Made by a program: the position numbers and the translations under genes. Source: Brevundimonas sp. (GTDB lineage: Bacteria; Pseudomonadota; Alphaproteobacteria; Caulobacterales; Caulobacteraceae). From it: a stretch of 64,000 bases of DNA. Within the stretch, counting starts at the first letter, position 1, and every line of letters begins with the position of its first letter. Location: positions 1 through 64,000 of the forward strand of contig QFQU01000004.1 of the NCBI GenBank assembly GCA_003248965.1. The letters are read 5' to 3'. Below, in pieces: positions 25,659 through 34,448 of this stretch. The notes below the pieces were generated by a model. That model did no database searches. It saw only the letters and a program-made list of their open reading frames with translations, and was not told the DNA's origin.

Positions 25659-26345
25659 TCAGGGTTGAAGCCGGTATCCGCCCGCGTCGGTCAGCAGCAG
25701 GCGCGCCTGGCCGGGCTCGGGCTCGATCTTCTGGCGCAGGCGATAGATGTGGGTTTCCAGGGTGTGGGTCGTGACCCCGGCGTTATAGCCCCACACCTCC
25801 GTCAGCAGCTCCTCGCGCGATACCGGCTTGGCCCCGGCGCGATAGAGGTATTTCAGGATGTTGGTTTCCTTTTCCGTCAGCCGGACCTTCTTGCCCTTGG
25901 CGTCGGTCAGGACCTTGGCGGCGGGCCGGAACTCATACGGGCCGATGGTGAAGACGGCGTCCTCGGACTGTTCGTGGCTGCGCAGATGGGCCCGGATGCG
26001 CGCCAGCAACACCTGGAAGCGGAAGGGCTTGGTCACATAGTCGTTGGCCCCGGCGTCCAGGCCCAGGATGGCGTCGGCGTCGGCCGATTGCGCCGTCAGC
26101 ATGATGACCGGCGTGGACACCCCGTCCTTTCGCAACAGACGACAGGCCTCGCGGCCGTCCATATCGGGCAGATCGACATCCAGCAGGATCAGATCGGCGC
26201 GCACTTCTCGGCCCATCCGAACCCCGTCGGTCGCGGTCGAGGCCTGCAGGGTGCGGAACTCCTCGTGCAGGTTCAACTGCTCGGCCAGGGCCTCGCGCAG
26301 GTCGTCGTCGTCGTCGATGATCAGGATGGTCTTGGGCGTGGGCAT
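25659..26345 (-). CDS. cenR: OmpR-family response regulator, CenR-type
   Basis: 228 residues. The receiver domain has the acidic cluster DDDDD at 11-15, phosphoacceptor Asp56 (LLDVDLPDMDG), a Thr/Ser switch in LTAQS and Lys in VTKP. The C-terminal winged helix (VRLTEKETNILKYL, VSREELLTEVWGY, TLETHIYRLRQKIE) is the OmpR DNA-binding type. The gene sits just left of yggS, an NtrZ-like gene and leuS, which as I recall is the position of the essential envelope regulator CenR in Caulobacter. The symbol rests on synteny and general similarity. No histidine kinase is adjacent, as expected since CenK is encoded elsewhere. Confidence 0.75.
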   Translation of the reverse strand: MPTPKTILIIDDDDDLREALAEQLNLHEEFRTLQASTATDGVRMGREVRADLILLDVDLPDMDGREACRLLRKDGVSTPVIMLTAQSADADAILGLDAGANDYVTKPFRFQVLLARIRAHLRSHEQSEDAVFTIGPYEFRPAAKVLTDAKGKKVRLTEKETNILKYLYRAGAKPVSREELLTEVWGYNAGVTTHTLETHIYRLRQKIEPEPGQARLLLTDAGGYRLQP

Positions 26346-26426
26346 GGTTCAGACAATGGCGAGGCTTGGCCCCCGCGCCAAGGCTTGAGGGCGAATAATC
26401 ACGTCGGGTTACGGCCTAGAGGCGGT

Positions 26427-27128
26427 TTAGGGCCGATTTCGTTCCCCGAACAGCGCCGTTCCGACCCGCACATGGGTCGCGCCGCAGCGGATCGCGGTCT
26501 CGTAATCGCCGCTCATCCCCATCGAAAGGACCGACAGGCCGTGGCGTTCGGCCAGATCGCGCAACAGGACGAAATGGGGCGTCGGATCCTGGTCCGCCGG
26601 CGGAATGCACATCAGCCCTTCGACCGTCAGGTCGTAGGCGTCGCGTGCGGCGCGGATCAGGGCGTCGGCCTGATCAGGCAGGACGCCGGCCTTCTGCGGC
26701 TCCGCGCCGGTGTTGACCTGGACCAGCAGGCGCGGCGAACGGCCGCGCCTCATCGCGGCCTCGGCCAGGGCGCGGGCCAGCCGTTCGCGGTCCAGGGTCT
26801 CGATCACATCGAACAGATCGACCGCCTCGACCGCCTTGTTGGTCTGCAGCGGACCGATCAGCCGCAGCTCCAGTCCTTTCGCCGATTCAGACCGGCGCGG
26901 GATCCAGCGGCCCTGCGCCTCCTGCACCCGGTTTTCGCCGTACACCTGCTGGCCCGTCGCCAGGATGGCGTCGATGGCCTCGGGCGTTTGAGTCTTGGAC
27001 ACCGCCGTCAGCACCACCGAGGCCGGATCGCGCCCCGCGGCGCGGCAGGCGGCGGCGATGCGGGTCCGCACCTCGGCCACCCGTTCGGCGATGGACGGCG
27101 GGACGGAAGCGGGAGAAGAAGGGGTCAT
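26427..27128 (-). CDS. yggS: PLP homeostasis protein YggS (PLPBP)
   Basis: 233 residues, alanine-racemase-like barrel of the YggS/PROSC family. Lys45 in VLTAVSKTQ binds PLP; YGENRVQEAQGRW, LIGPLQTNK and LSMGMSGDYETAI are the conserved blocks. It buffers PLP and affects amino acid pools; no catalysis is known. Its start codon overlaps the start of the divergent ThiE-like gene as CATG. A cysteine-free, Ala-rich N-terminal 15 residues may not be part of the fold. Confidence 0.92.
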   Translation of the reverse strand: MTPSSPASVPPSIAERVAEVRTRIAAACRAAGRDPASVVLTAVSKTQTPEAIDAILATGQQVYGENRVQEAQGRWIPRRSESAKGLELRLIGPLQTNKAVEAVDLFDVIETLDRERLARALAEAAMRRGRSPRLLVQVNTGAEPQKAGVLPDQADALIRAARDAYDLTVEGLMCIPPADQDPTPHFVLLRDLAERHGLSVLSMGMSGDYETAIRCGATHVRVGTALFGERNRP

Positions 27129-27792
27129 GAACCTGTCGGCCGGTTACAGCGCTGAGGCGCGCGCGCTCTGGGACGTGGCGACCGCTCTAAACCGCGCCGC
27201 CGCCGCTGTCAGCCCGCGCCCGGCCGCCTTGCCGCCCCTGCTGTTCTTCACCGACCCGGTGCGCACCCCACGGCCCTGGGAGACGGCGAAGCGCCTGCCG
27301 GCCGGAGCGGCGGTCGTATTTCGCGCCTTCGGCGCCCCCGATGCGATGGAAACGGGCCGACGCCTGCGCGACGCGACCCGGGCCGCCGGGGTGAAACTGC
27401 TGGTCGGGCTGGATTCCGACTTGGCCCGGTCGGTCCAGGCCGACGGCCTGCATCTGCCCGAACGGGCCGCGACGCGCGCGCCTGCGATCCGCACGGCCTG
27501 GCCGGACGCCCTGCTGACGGCGGCCTGGCATGGGGCGGAGACGCCGCCGGTCCAGGGGCTGGACGCCCTGGTGTTGTCGCCCGTGTTTCCGGCGGGCGGC
27601 GCCTCGGCCGACAAGCCCGCGTTGGGGGTTCAGGGTTTCACGGCGCAGGTGCGGCGCGCCGCCCTGCCTGTCTACGCCCTGGGCGGCGTCGACGCGAAGA
27701 CAGCGGACAGGTTGACGGGCTCCGGCGCCTGCGGTCTGGCCGGGGTGGGGGCGATTCGATCGGCCTTCGCCGAAGCCGTCGTCAGAACTTGA
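27127..27792 (+). CDS. ThiE-like (thiamine phosphate synthase fold) protein
   Basis: 221 residues. The TIM-barrel pattern of ThiE is visible: LFFTDPVRTPRPW, GVKLLVGLDSDLARSVQADGLHLPER, DALVLSPVFPAGG, PVYALGGVDAKTADRL and GLAGVGAIRSAF. Key ThiE positions differ: the usual NDR motif reads LDSD, and the PTKT segment after the phosphate loop is replaced by GGASADKPALG, so synthase activity is uncertain. The ATG is preceded by a strong GGAGAAGAAGGGG. No thi gene is nearby. The product may be a degenerate ThiE paralogue found in Caulobacterales. Confidence 0.7.
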   Translation: MNLSAGYSAEARALWDVATALNRAAAAVSPRPAALPPLLFFTDPVRTPRPWETAKRLPAGAAVVFRAFGAPDAMETGRRLRDATRAAGVKLLVGLDSDLARSVQADGLHLPERAATRAPAIRTAWPDALLTAAWHGAETPPVQGLDALVLSPVFPAGGASADKPALGVQGFTAQVRRAALPVYALGGVDAKTADRLTGSGACGLAGVGAIRSAFAEAVVRT

Positions 27793-28165
27793 AGATGGTT
27801 TCCAGACGCACGCGCGGCTGGGCGCGGCCGTTGGTTTCCGGGGCGCGGGCCGGGTCCGCCTCGGGCGCGGCGACCGCCGCGGCGGCGCCGACGCGCAGCC
27901 GGTCGTTCAGCCGATAATAGGCCCCGGCCTCCACGTCGCCCCATTCGGTCTCGCGGCCGACAGGCTGATTCAGGTTGAAGTCCAGGCCCCAGCGGCCGTG
28001 CTGGTCCAGGCGCAGGCCCCGGCGCTGCGGCGCGGGCGCGCTGCGCTGGGCTGCCTGGGCTTCCGACAGGGACACCGTCGGCGCCCGGCTCTGCGCCAAC
28101 GCGGGCGCGCCGGCGGTCAGAACCCCCGTCGCCATCACCATCGCCAAGACGCCGCCGAAACGCAT
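27782..28165 (-). CDS. NtrZ-like periplasmic regulatory protein
   Basis: 127 residues from the ATG at 28165, which opens a signal peptide (MRFGGVLAMVMATG, cleavage after APALA). The mature protein has a disordered Ala/Gln/Arg-rich start and then RWGLDFNLNQPVGR, WGDVEAGAYYRLNDRLRVGAA and a C-terminal ETIFKF, beta-hairpin-like sequences. Size, pattern and position between yggS and leuS match what I recall of Caulobacter NtrZ, a small periplasmic protein that inhibits the NtrY kinase and controls NtrX. The stop codon overlaps the end of the convergent ThiE-like gene by 11 bases. No ntrXY genes are nearby. Confidence 0.6.
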   Translation of the reverse strand: MRFGGVLAMVMATGVLTAGAPALAQSRAPTVSLSEAQAAQRSAPAPQRRGLRLDQHGRWGLDFNLNQPVGRETEWGDVEAGAYYRLNDRLRVGAAAAVAAPEADPARAPETNGRAQPRVRLETIFKF

Positions 28166-28359
28166 TCCAGATCCCTTGAATTCCGCCTCTGCGAGCGGAC
28201 TTCGAAACACCATCCCCTGTCATATGGGTATGGAGGCGCGATTAGACACCGGGCGCCGACGCGGTCAACGTGACCGGGACCATAGAGTCGCATCCAGGCG
28301 AATTGTTGCAGTGCGATGTGGCGCGAGCGTCACGGGAAATGTTCGAAACGGGCGTCCGT

Positions 28360-28435
28360 ACGACCGCCGGTCGTCCGACATCGGGCGATGGCGCCGACTT
28401 CGCCTTGTCATCGCCCCTTTTCGCCGTGTTATAGA
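28360..28435 (+). promoter_or_regulatory. Promoter region for the DUF3576 lipoprotein gene
   Basis: In the 358-base divergent spacer 28166-28523, TTGTCA at 28405-28410 and TTATAG at 28429-28434 form a housekeeping-like promoter with 18-base spacing. A 15-base palindrome ACGACCG-c-CGGTCGT sits just upstream at 28360-28374 and could be an operator. The left part of the spacer should carry the promoter of the NtrZ-like gene, but no clear match was seen. Confidence 0.45.
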
Positions 28436-28523
28436 GCGCAGCAACGGCCTTTGACGAAGCGCGAAGCCGTCCGCGCGTGTGGGCGAGGGCCCTCACGTCC
28501 CTGAGTTTACGGAGACTTCCTTG

Positions 28524-28982
28524 ATGAGCCTCAACAAGGCCCTGGTTCGCGGCGTCGCGGTCGCCCTGGTCTCGGGCGTCGCCCTGAGCGCGGCGGGCTG
28601 TTCCAGCCTCCCCTTCGTCGGCGGCAAGAAGACGGCCCCCAAGACGAACGTGCAGCAAGGCATCGGCGTCAATGGCTATCTGTGGCGCGCCTCGCTGGAC
28701 ACCCTCAGCTTCATGCCCCTGCTGACGGCCGACCCGTGGGGCGGCGTCATCAACTATGACTGGTACATCAATCCCCAGGCCCCGAACGAGCGCTTCAAGG
28801 CGACCGTCTTCATCCTAGACACGCGCCTGCGCGCCGACGCCCTGAACGTCACCGTGACCAAGGAGGTCAAGGGCGCCGACGGCCAGTGGACCGCCGCCCC
28901 GGTCGCCGCCCAGACCGAGACGGACCTGGAAAACGCCATCCTGACCAAGGCGCGCCAGCTGAACCTGTCCAACGCGGGCTGA
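28524..28982 (+). CDS. DUF3576 lipoprotein
   Basis: 152 residues from the ATG at 28524, with GGAG 15 bases upstream. The N-terminus ends in the lipobox LSAAGC, so it is predicted to be lipid-anchored. The mature part (NGYLWRASLDTLSFMPLLTADPWGGVINYDWY, FKATVFILDTRLRADALNVTV) is the DUF3576 pattern, known only from alphaproteobacteria and frequently found just before leuS and lptE. The role is probably in the outer membrane, but it is not known. A large hairpin follows the stop. Confidence 0.85.
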   Translation: MSLNKALVRGVAVALVSGVALSAAGCSSLPFVGGKKTAPKTNVQQGIGVNGYLWRASLDTLSFMPLLTADPWGGVINYDWYINPQAPNERFKATVFILDTRLRADALNVTVTKEVKGADGQWTAAPVAAQTETDLENAILTKARQLNLSNAG

Positions 28983-29003
28983 TCGCCAGCATTAGGGTTT
29001 TGG

Positions 29004-29041
29004 GTCGGCGCTTTCCTGCCTCGGGCTAGGCGAGCGCCGAC
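29004..29041 (+). terminator. Long hairpin between the DUF3576 gene and leuS
   Basis: GTCGGCGCT and AGCGCCGAC pair perfectly (9 bp), and GCCT/AGGC form an inner stem. There is no T run. Two further dyads lie before leuS: GTTTCG/CGAAAC at about 29050-29079 and GGGCG-tca-GCGCCC plus TTT at about 29126-29143. The leuS leader is therefore rich in structure. Confidence 0.5.
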
Positions 29042-29159
29042 CGATCCAGTTTCGTCCGTCCCGTCGGGCCGGCGAAACGCATTACTTCTTGGGCGTTGTC
29101 GTCCTTCGGGCTAGTGGAGCCGGGAGGGCGTCAGCGCCCTTTCGACTTTCAGGACGACC

Positions 29160-31748
29160 GTGGCCCGTTACGACCCCAAGACCGCCGAACCCCGCCAGCA
29201 GGCCCGATGGGCCGAGGCTTCCGCCTTCGTCACGAAGGACACCGGCCGGCCGAAATACTATGTGCTGGAGATGTTCCCCTATCCGTCGGGCAACATCCAC
29301 ATGGGTCACGCCCGCAACTATGTGATGGGCGACGTGGTGGCGCGGTCCAAGCGCGCGCAGGGCTTCGACGTCCTGCACCCCATGGGCTGGGACGCCTTCG
29401 GCATGCCGGCCGAGAATGCGGCCATGGAGCGCGGCATCCACCCCAAGGGCTGGACCTACGACAATATCGCCAACATGCGCGAACAGTTGAAACTGCTGGG
29501 CCTGTCGCTGGACTGGTCGCGCGAATTCGCCACCTGCGACCCGGACTATTACGGCAAGCAACAGGCCTGGTTCCTGGAGCTGTATCGGCGCGGCCTGGTC
29601 TACAGGAAGGACGGGATCGTCAACTGGGATCCGGTCGACAACACCGTCCTGGCCAACGAACAGGTCATCGACGGGCGTGGTTGGCGTTCGGGCGCACCTG
29701 TCGAGAAGCGCAAGCTGAACCAGTGGTTCCTGCGCATCACCGACTATGCCGACGATCTGATCGATGGCCTGAAGACCCTGGACCGCTGGCCCGAGAAGGT
29801 CCGGCTGATGCAGGAGAACTGGATCGGCAAGAGCCAGGGCGCCACCGTGTGGTGGAAGGTGGTCGAGGCGCCGGCCTTCCTGCCCGACAGCCCGGCCGGA
29901 GAGCCCAACCACGCCCGCGATCCGATCGAGGTCTACACCACCCGTCCCGACACCCTGTTCGGGGCCAGCTTCCTGGCCCTGGCGCCCGACCACCCCCTGA
30001 CCAAGGCCATCGCCGAACATCGCCCGGACGTGGCCGAGTTCGTCAAGGCCTGCGCCCAGACGGGCACCAGCGAAGCCGAGATCGAGAAGGCCGAAAAGCT
30101 GGGCGTCGATCTGGGCGTCCGGGTACAGCACCCGTTCGACCCGGCGCGCACCGTGCCGGTCTGGGCCGCCAATTTCGTCCTGTCGACCTATGGCTCCGGC
30201 GCCATCTTCGGCTGCCCAGCGCATGACCAGCGCGACCTGGATTTCGCCCGCAAATACGATCTGCCCGTCACCCCGGTGGTCATTCCCTACATCGGAGAAA
30301 CGGCCAGCATCCTGCACATCGAGGGTGAAGCCTACACCGGCCCAGGCCGCATCGAGAATTCCGGTTTTCTCGACGGATTGGACACGGGCGAAGCCAGGGC
30401 CGCAGCGATCGCCCAGCTCGAGAAGTCCGGCCAGGGCCGCGCCGAGACCATCTATCGCCTGCGCGACTGGGGCGTTTCGCGCCAGCGTTACTGGGGCTGC
30501 CCCATTCCCATCATCCACTGCCCGACCTGCGGTCCGGTGGAGGTTCCAGCGGACCAGTTGCCGGTCGTCCTGCCCGACGACGTCACTTTCGACACGCCCG
30601 GCAATCCGCTGGACCGCCATCCGACGTGGAAACACGTCAAATGTCCGACCTGCGGCGATGACGCGACGCGCGAGACCGACACCCTGGACACCTTCGTGGA
30701 CTCCAGCTGGTATTTCGCCCGCTTCACCGACCCCAAGGCCGAGGCGCCGATAAACAAGGCCGCCGCCGACCACTGGCTGCCGGTGGATCAGTATATCGGC
30801 GGGGTCGAGCATGCGGTGCTGCACCTGCTGTACGCCCGTTTCATCACCCGCGCCCTGACCGACGCCGGCCTGATGAGCGTCAAGGAACCCTTCGCCGGCC
30901 TGTTCACGCAAGGGATGGTGGTCCACGAGACCTATCGCCGCCCCGACGGCGCCTGGGTCGAACCCACCGACGTCGAACTGACCAACGTCGACGGCGTGCG
31001 TTCGGCCCGCCAGCTGTCCACCGGCGAGACCCTGATCATCGGCGACATCGAAAAGATGTCCAAGTCCAAGAAGAACGTCGTGGCGCCGGCTGAAATCCTG
31101 ACCACCCACGGCGTGGACGCCGGCCGCCTGTTCGTGCTGTCCGACAGCCCGCCCGAGCGCGACATCCAGTGGACCCCCGGCGGGATTGAGGGCGCCAGCC
31201 GCTTCGTCCAGCGGGTCTGGGCCCTGTTCGACGGCTTCGACCCCGCCGCCCCCGGCGACGCCAAGGCCGACGCCGAACTGATCCGCGAGACGCACAAGGC
31301 GATCAAGGCCGTGTCCGAAGGGGTGGAAGGTTTCCGTTTCAACTCGGCCATCGCCAAACTCTACGCCTTCGTCGCCGTCATCCGCGACGCGGCCCAGGCG
31401 GGCGGCGAGGCCAGGCGCCAGGCCCTGTCGGCCCTGGCCCGTCTGATCGCCCCCTTCACCCCGCACCTGGCCGAGGAAGGCTGGACGCGGCTGGGCGAGG
31501 ACGGGATGGTTCTGGACGCGCCGTGGCCCGTGTGGGACGCTGCGCTGGCGGCCGACGACGACGTGGTCCTGCCCATCCAGATCAACGGCAAGCGCCGGGC
31601 GGAAATCCGCGTGGCGCGCGGTTCCGAACCGGCCGAGGTCGAGGCGCTGGTCCTGGCCGACGACACCGTCAAGGCGCGGCTGGAGGGTCTGAGCGTGAAG
31701 AAGATCGTCGTGGTCAAGGACCGCATCGTCAATCTGGTGGCCGGCTGA
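29160..31748 (+). CDS. leuS: Leucyl-tRNA synthetase
   Basis: 862 residues starting with GTG (AGGA nine bases upstream). Class I motifs are present: HMGH at 47-50 and KMSKS at 632-636, with the CP1 editing domain between ([21 protein letters not shown]) and the anticodon-binding domain after ([26 protein letters not shown]). CPTCG pairs near residues 455 and 500 form a zinc-knuckle-like insertion. It charges tRNA-Leu. The stop overlaps the lptE start (TGATG), an arrangement common in proteobacteria (leuS-lptE-holA). Confidence 0.97.
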   Translation: MARYDPKTAEPRQQARWAEASAFVTKDTGRPKYYVLEMFPYPSGNIHMGHARNYVMGDVVARSKRAQGFDVLHPMGWDAFGMPAENAAMERGIHPKGWTYDNIANMREQLKLLGLSLDWSREFATCDPDYYGKQQAWFLELYRRGLVYRKDGIVNWDPVDNTVLANEQVIDGRGWRSGAPVEKRKLNQWFLRITDYADDLIDGLKTLDRWPEKVRLMQENWIGKSQGATVWWKVVEAPAFLPDSPAGEPNHARDPIEVYTTRPDTLFGASFLALAPDHPLTKAIAEHRPDVAEFVKACAQTGTSEAEIEKAEKLGVDLGVRVQHPFDPARTVPVWAANFVLSTYGSGAIFGCPAHDQRDLDFARKYDLPVTPVVIPYIGETASILHIEGEAYTGPGRIENSGFLDGLDTGEARAAAIAQLEKSGQGRAETIYRLRDWGVSRQRYWGCPIPIIHCPTCGPVEVPADQLPVVLPDDVTFDTPGNPLDRHPTWKHVKCPTCGDDATRETDTLDTFVDSSWYFARFTDPKAEAPINKAAADHWLPVDQYIGGVEHAVLHLLYARFITRALTDAGLMSVKEPFAGLFTQGMVVHETYRRPDGAWVEPTDVELTNVDGVRSARQLSTGETLIIGDIEKMSKSKKNVVAPAEILTTHGVDAGRLFVLSDSPPERDIQWTPGGIEGASRFVQRVWALFDGFDPAAPGDAKADAELIRETHKAIKAVSEGVEGFRFNSAIAKLYAFVAVIRDAAQAGGEARRQALSALARLIAPFTPHLAEEGWTRLGEDGMVLDAPWPVWDAALAADDDVVLPIQINGKRRAEIRVARGSEPAEVEALVLADDTVKARLEGLSVKKIVVVKDRIVNLVAG

Positions 31749-32239
31749 TGCGGCGCGCGGCGATCCTCTCGGCCCTGGCGGTCCTGGGCGCGGCCGCCGG
31801 GCTTTCGGCCTGCGGCTTCACCCCCCTATACGCCGATCCGGCGGTCGGATCGCCGCTGCGCCGCATCGCCGTGATCGGCCAGGACGACCGGCTGGGCTAT
31901 CGCCTGCGCGAGCAGCTGGAGGACGCTTTGGCCTGGGATCGGTCGGCGACGCCGCTCTATCGGCTGGAGACCCAGGTGCGTCAGAGCCGCCGACCCCTGG
32001 GCCGCCGTATCGACGACACCGCCACCCGCTACGAACTGACAGTCAAGGCGGACTGGACCCTGACGCCCGCGACGGGCGGAACCCCTGTCAGCGGCAGCGA
32101 GACCGTCACCACCACCTACGCCGCCGCCGACCAGCCCTACGCCGCCATCGCCGCCCAGCAGGACGGCGAGGAACGCGCGGCCGCCGAACTGGCGCGTCTG
32201 ATCCGTCTGGACGTGATGCAGGCCTTGGCGGCGCGGTGA
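31748..32239 (+). CDS. lptE: LPS-assembly lipoprotein LptE
   Basis: 163 residues from the ATG overlapping the leuS stop. Signal peptide with lipobox LSAC (Cys22) followed by GFTPLYADP, the hallmark of alphaproteobacterial LptE. The rest (LGYRLREQLEDAL, RYELTVKADWTL) is a two-layer fold that plugs the LptD barrel in the outer membrane. It is coupled to leuS and followed by holA after ten bases. Confidence 0.9.
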   Translation: MRRAAILSALAVLGAAAGLSACGFTPLYADPAVGSPLRRIAVIGQDDRLGYRLREQLEDALAWDRSATPLYRLETQVRQSRRPLGRRIDDTATRYELTVKADWTLTPATGGTPVSGSETVTTTYAAADQPYAAIAAQQDGEERAAAELARLIRLDVMQALAAR

Positions 32240-32249
32240 GCCGACCGCG

Positions 32250-33302
32250 ATGATCCTGGCCAAACGTCCCGAGATCGATCGCTTCCTGAAGGCGCCCGAC
32301 CCGGCCGTCCGCGCGGCGGTCATCCACGGCAAGGACCGGTCCGGGGTCGCCGAACGGGCCGAGATCCTGTGCCGCACCGTCACGCCGGACCTGAACGACC
32401 CGTTCAACGTCACCGTCCTGACCGACAGCGACATCGACAGCGACGAGACCCGGCTGGAAGAGGCCCTGACCGCCCTGTCCCTGATGGGCGGGCGGCGTCT
32501 GGTGCGGGTGCGCCTGTCGGCCGCAAAACCTGGCGTGGACAAGGCCGTGGCCGCCGCCGTCAAGATTCACGCCGCTGGCGGCTACAATCCCGACGCCATG
32601 CTGGTGGTCGAGGCCGACCAGCTGGGCCGCGAATCCGCCCTTCGCAAGACCGCCGAAAAGGAGAACGGCGCGGTCGGCATCGTCTGCTACGAGGACGAGA
32701 CGGGCGACGTGGCCCGCATGACGCGCGAGGCCCTGGCCGCCGACAAGGTGGCCCTGACGTCCGACGCCCTGGATCGGTTCGTCGCCCGCCTGCCGCGCGA
32801 ACGCGGCCTGATGCGCCAGGAGATCGAGCGGCTGGTCCTGTTCATCGGCCCCGGCTCGGGCCGCACCCTGGATGTGGAAGAACTGGAACAGCATCTGGGC
32901 GTGGAGCCTGACGCCTCCCTGTCCGACGCAGCGCTACAGGCCTTTGGCGCCCGGCCAGGTCCAGCCCAATCGGGCCTGAGGCGCGCCTTCGCCGAGGGCG
33001 AGTCCTCGGTCCTGGCCGTTCGTTCGGCCGCGCTGCACCTTGGAAAGCTTCGTCGGATCAATATCTTGCAGGCCAACGGCGCCCACGCCAAGGAGGCGGC
33101 CAAGGCCGCCTGCGTCTTCTGGAAACAGGAGGCGGAAATGCTGCGTCAGGCCCGCGCCTGGCGGCTGGAGGCCCTGGACGAGGTGATGGACAGCATCAAC
33201 ACCGCCGATGTCGCCACCAAGACGACCGGTCTGCCCGATCAGCTGATCGCCGAACGCCTGCTGCTAGAGATCGCGGGCCGCGCTCGTCGGCTGGGGCTCT
33301 AA
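32250..33302 (+). CDS. holA: DNA polymerase III subunit delta
   Basis: 350 residues. It carries the family's N-terminal ATPase-like domain (HGKDRSGVAERAEIL, FNVTVLTDSDID, LSLMGGRRLVRVR), a central AAA-lid (LPRERGLMRQEIERLVLFIG) and the C-terminal collar helices (QARAWRLEALDEVMDSINTADVATKTTGLPDQLIAERLLLEIAGRARR). Delta opens the sliding clamp in the clamp loader. It is the last gene of the leuS-lptE-holA unit. Confidence 0.93.
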   Translation: MILAKRPEIDRFLKAPDPAVRAAVIHGKDRSGVAERAEILCRTVTPDLNDPFNVTVLTDSDIDSDETRLEEALTALSLMGGRRLVRVRLSAAKPGVDKAVAAAVKIHAAGGYNPDAMLVVEADQLGRESALRKTAEKENGAVGIVCYEDETGDVARMTREALAADKVALTSDALDRFVARLPRERGLMRQEIERLVLFIGPGSGRTLDVEELEQHLGVEPDASLSDAALQAFGARPGPAQSGLRRAFAEGESSVLAVRSAALHLGKLRRINILQANGAHAKEAAKAACVFWKQEAEMLRQARAWRLEALDEVMDSINTADVATKTTGLPDQLIAERLLLEIAGRARRLGL

Positions 33303-33309
33303 AAGTTCG

Positions 33310-33492
33310 TCAGCCGCGCTTGGACGCCCGGCGGAAGGCCGGCTTGGCCAAGGCCACGTTGCGCGCCGCGACCGCCTTCTCCTCGGCCTTGGCGCCCGGT
33401 TGGCCGTTGAAGCCGTGGCCTGTCTTGGCCTTCTTGGCCGCCAGGGCGGCCTTCAGCTTGTCGGCGGCGGTCGGGGTGTTCGGTTCGGTCAT
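33310..33492 (-). CDS. Small basic hypothetical protein
   Basis: 60 residues, Ala/Lys-rich, with a helical N-terminal half (ADKLKAALAAKKAKTG) and a basic tail (KPAFRRASKRG). It lies between holA (convergent, seven bases) and parB (27 bases upstream), so it may be the last gene of the parAB transcript. I do not recognise a function. The composition and the conserved-looking GHGFNGQPG make it more likely real than chance. A nucleic-acid or ribosome-associated role would fit its charge but is a guess. Confidence 0.55.
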   Translation of the reverse strand: MTEPNTPTAADKLKAALAAKKAKTGHGFNGQPGAKAEEKAVAARNVALAKPAFRRASKRG

Positions 33493-33519
33493 GCCGAGAC
33501 CCTTAGCACGTTCCGCGCC

Positions 33520-34410
33520 TCAACCTCGCATCAAACGCCGGCACAGATCGTCCAGCTGCTCCAGCGTGCCATAGCGGATGGTCAGCTCGCCCTTGCCGTT
33601 CGTGTCGGTCAGCTGGACGTTCAGGCCCAGGGCGTCGGCCAGATCCTGCTGCAGCGCGACGACGTCGGCGGAACCCTCCGCCCCGCCCTTGGGTCCGCCT
33701 GCCCGCGCCTTGGCGGGCTTGGGCCCATCGACGGCGCGCCGCGCCAGGGCCTCGGTCTCGCGCACGCTCAGCCCGTCGACGAAGGCGATGTCGGCCAGCT
33801 GGGCAGGGTCGGGCGTGTTGATCAGGGCGCGCGCATGGCCCGCCGTCAGCTTGCCCTCGCGCACATAGAACAGCACCCGTTCCGGCAATTGCAACAGGCG
33901 CAGGGTGTTGGCCACATGGCTGCGGCTCTTGCCGACCACGCCCGCCACCGCATCCTGGGTCCGACCGAACCGCTCCATCAGCACGCGATAGGCTTCGGCC
34001 TCTTCCAGCGGATTCAGGTCGGCGCGCTGGACGTTTTCGACGATGGCGACCTCGAACACCTCCACGTCGTCCATCTCGTGGACCACGATCGGCACCTCGG
34101 TCAGGCGCGCGGCCTGGGAGGCGCGCCAGCGCCGTTCACCGGCGATGATCTGCCAGACCCCGTCCTCGCCCGGCTGGGTCCGCACCAGGATCGGCTGCAG
34201 CACCCCCTTGTCGCGGATCGAGGCCGTCAGTTCCTCCAGGTCCTCCTGGCGGAAGGTCTTGCGCGGCTGGTCGGGATTAGGCTTCAAGCTTTCGATCGGC
34301 ACGCGGCGCACGCCCGCCGGGGCCGGCGCATCCGACGCCACCGGCGCCTCGGCGTTCTCGCCCATCAAAGCCGACAGGCCGCGGCCCAAACCTCTGTGTC
34401 GTTCAGCCAA
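33520..34410 (-). CDS. parB: Chromosome-partitioning protein ParB
   Basis: 296 residues from a TTG start at 34410, chosen because the product then begins AERHRGLGRGLSALMGE like Caulobacter ParB; the frame is open further but the extra residues look unrelated. The arginine-rich CTPase motif GERRWRASQ, the helix-turn-helix (RTQDAVAGVVGKSRSHVANTLRLL) and the C-terminal dimer domain (ELTIRYGTLEQLDDLCRRLM) are present. The N-terminal RGLGRGLSAL peptide activates ParA. ParB loads on parS as a CTP-dependent clamp and organises origin segregation. Follows parA by 38 bases. Confidence 0.95.
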   Translation of the reverse strand: MAERHRGLGRGLSALMGENAEAPVASDAPAPAGVRRVPIESLKPNPDQPRKTFRQEDLEELTASIRDKGVLQPILVRTQPGEDGVWQIIAGERRWRASQAARLTEVPIVVHEMDDVEVFEVAIVENVQRADLNPLEEAEAYRVLMERFGRTQDAVAGVVGKSRSHVANTLRLLQLPERVLFYVREGKLTAGHARALINTPDPAQLADIAFVDGLSVRETEALARRAVDGPKPAKARAGGPKGGAEGSADVVALQQDLADALGLNVQLTDTNGKGELTIRYGTLEQLDDLCRRLMRG

Positions 34411-34448
34411 GATACTGTTTCCGTTTCTTCGTTGTTCAGGCGCCGGGG

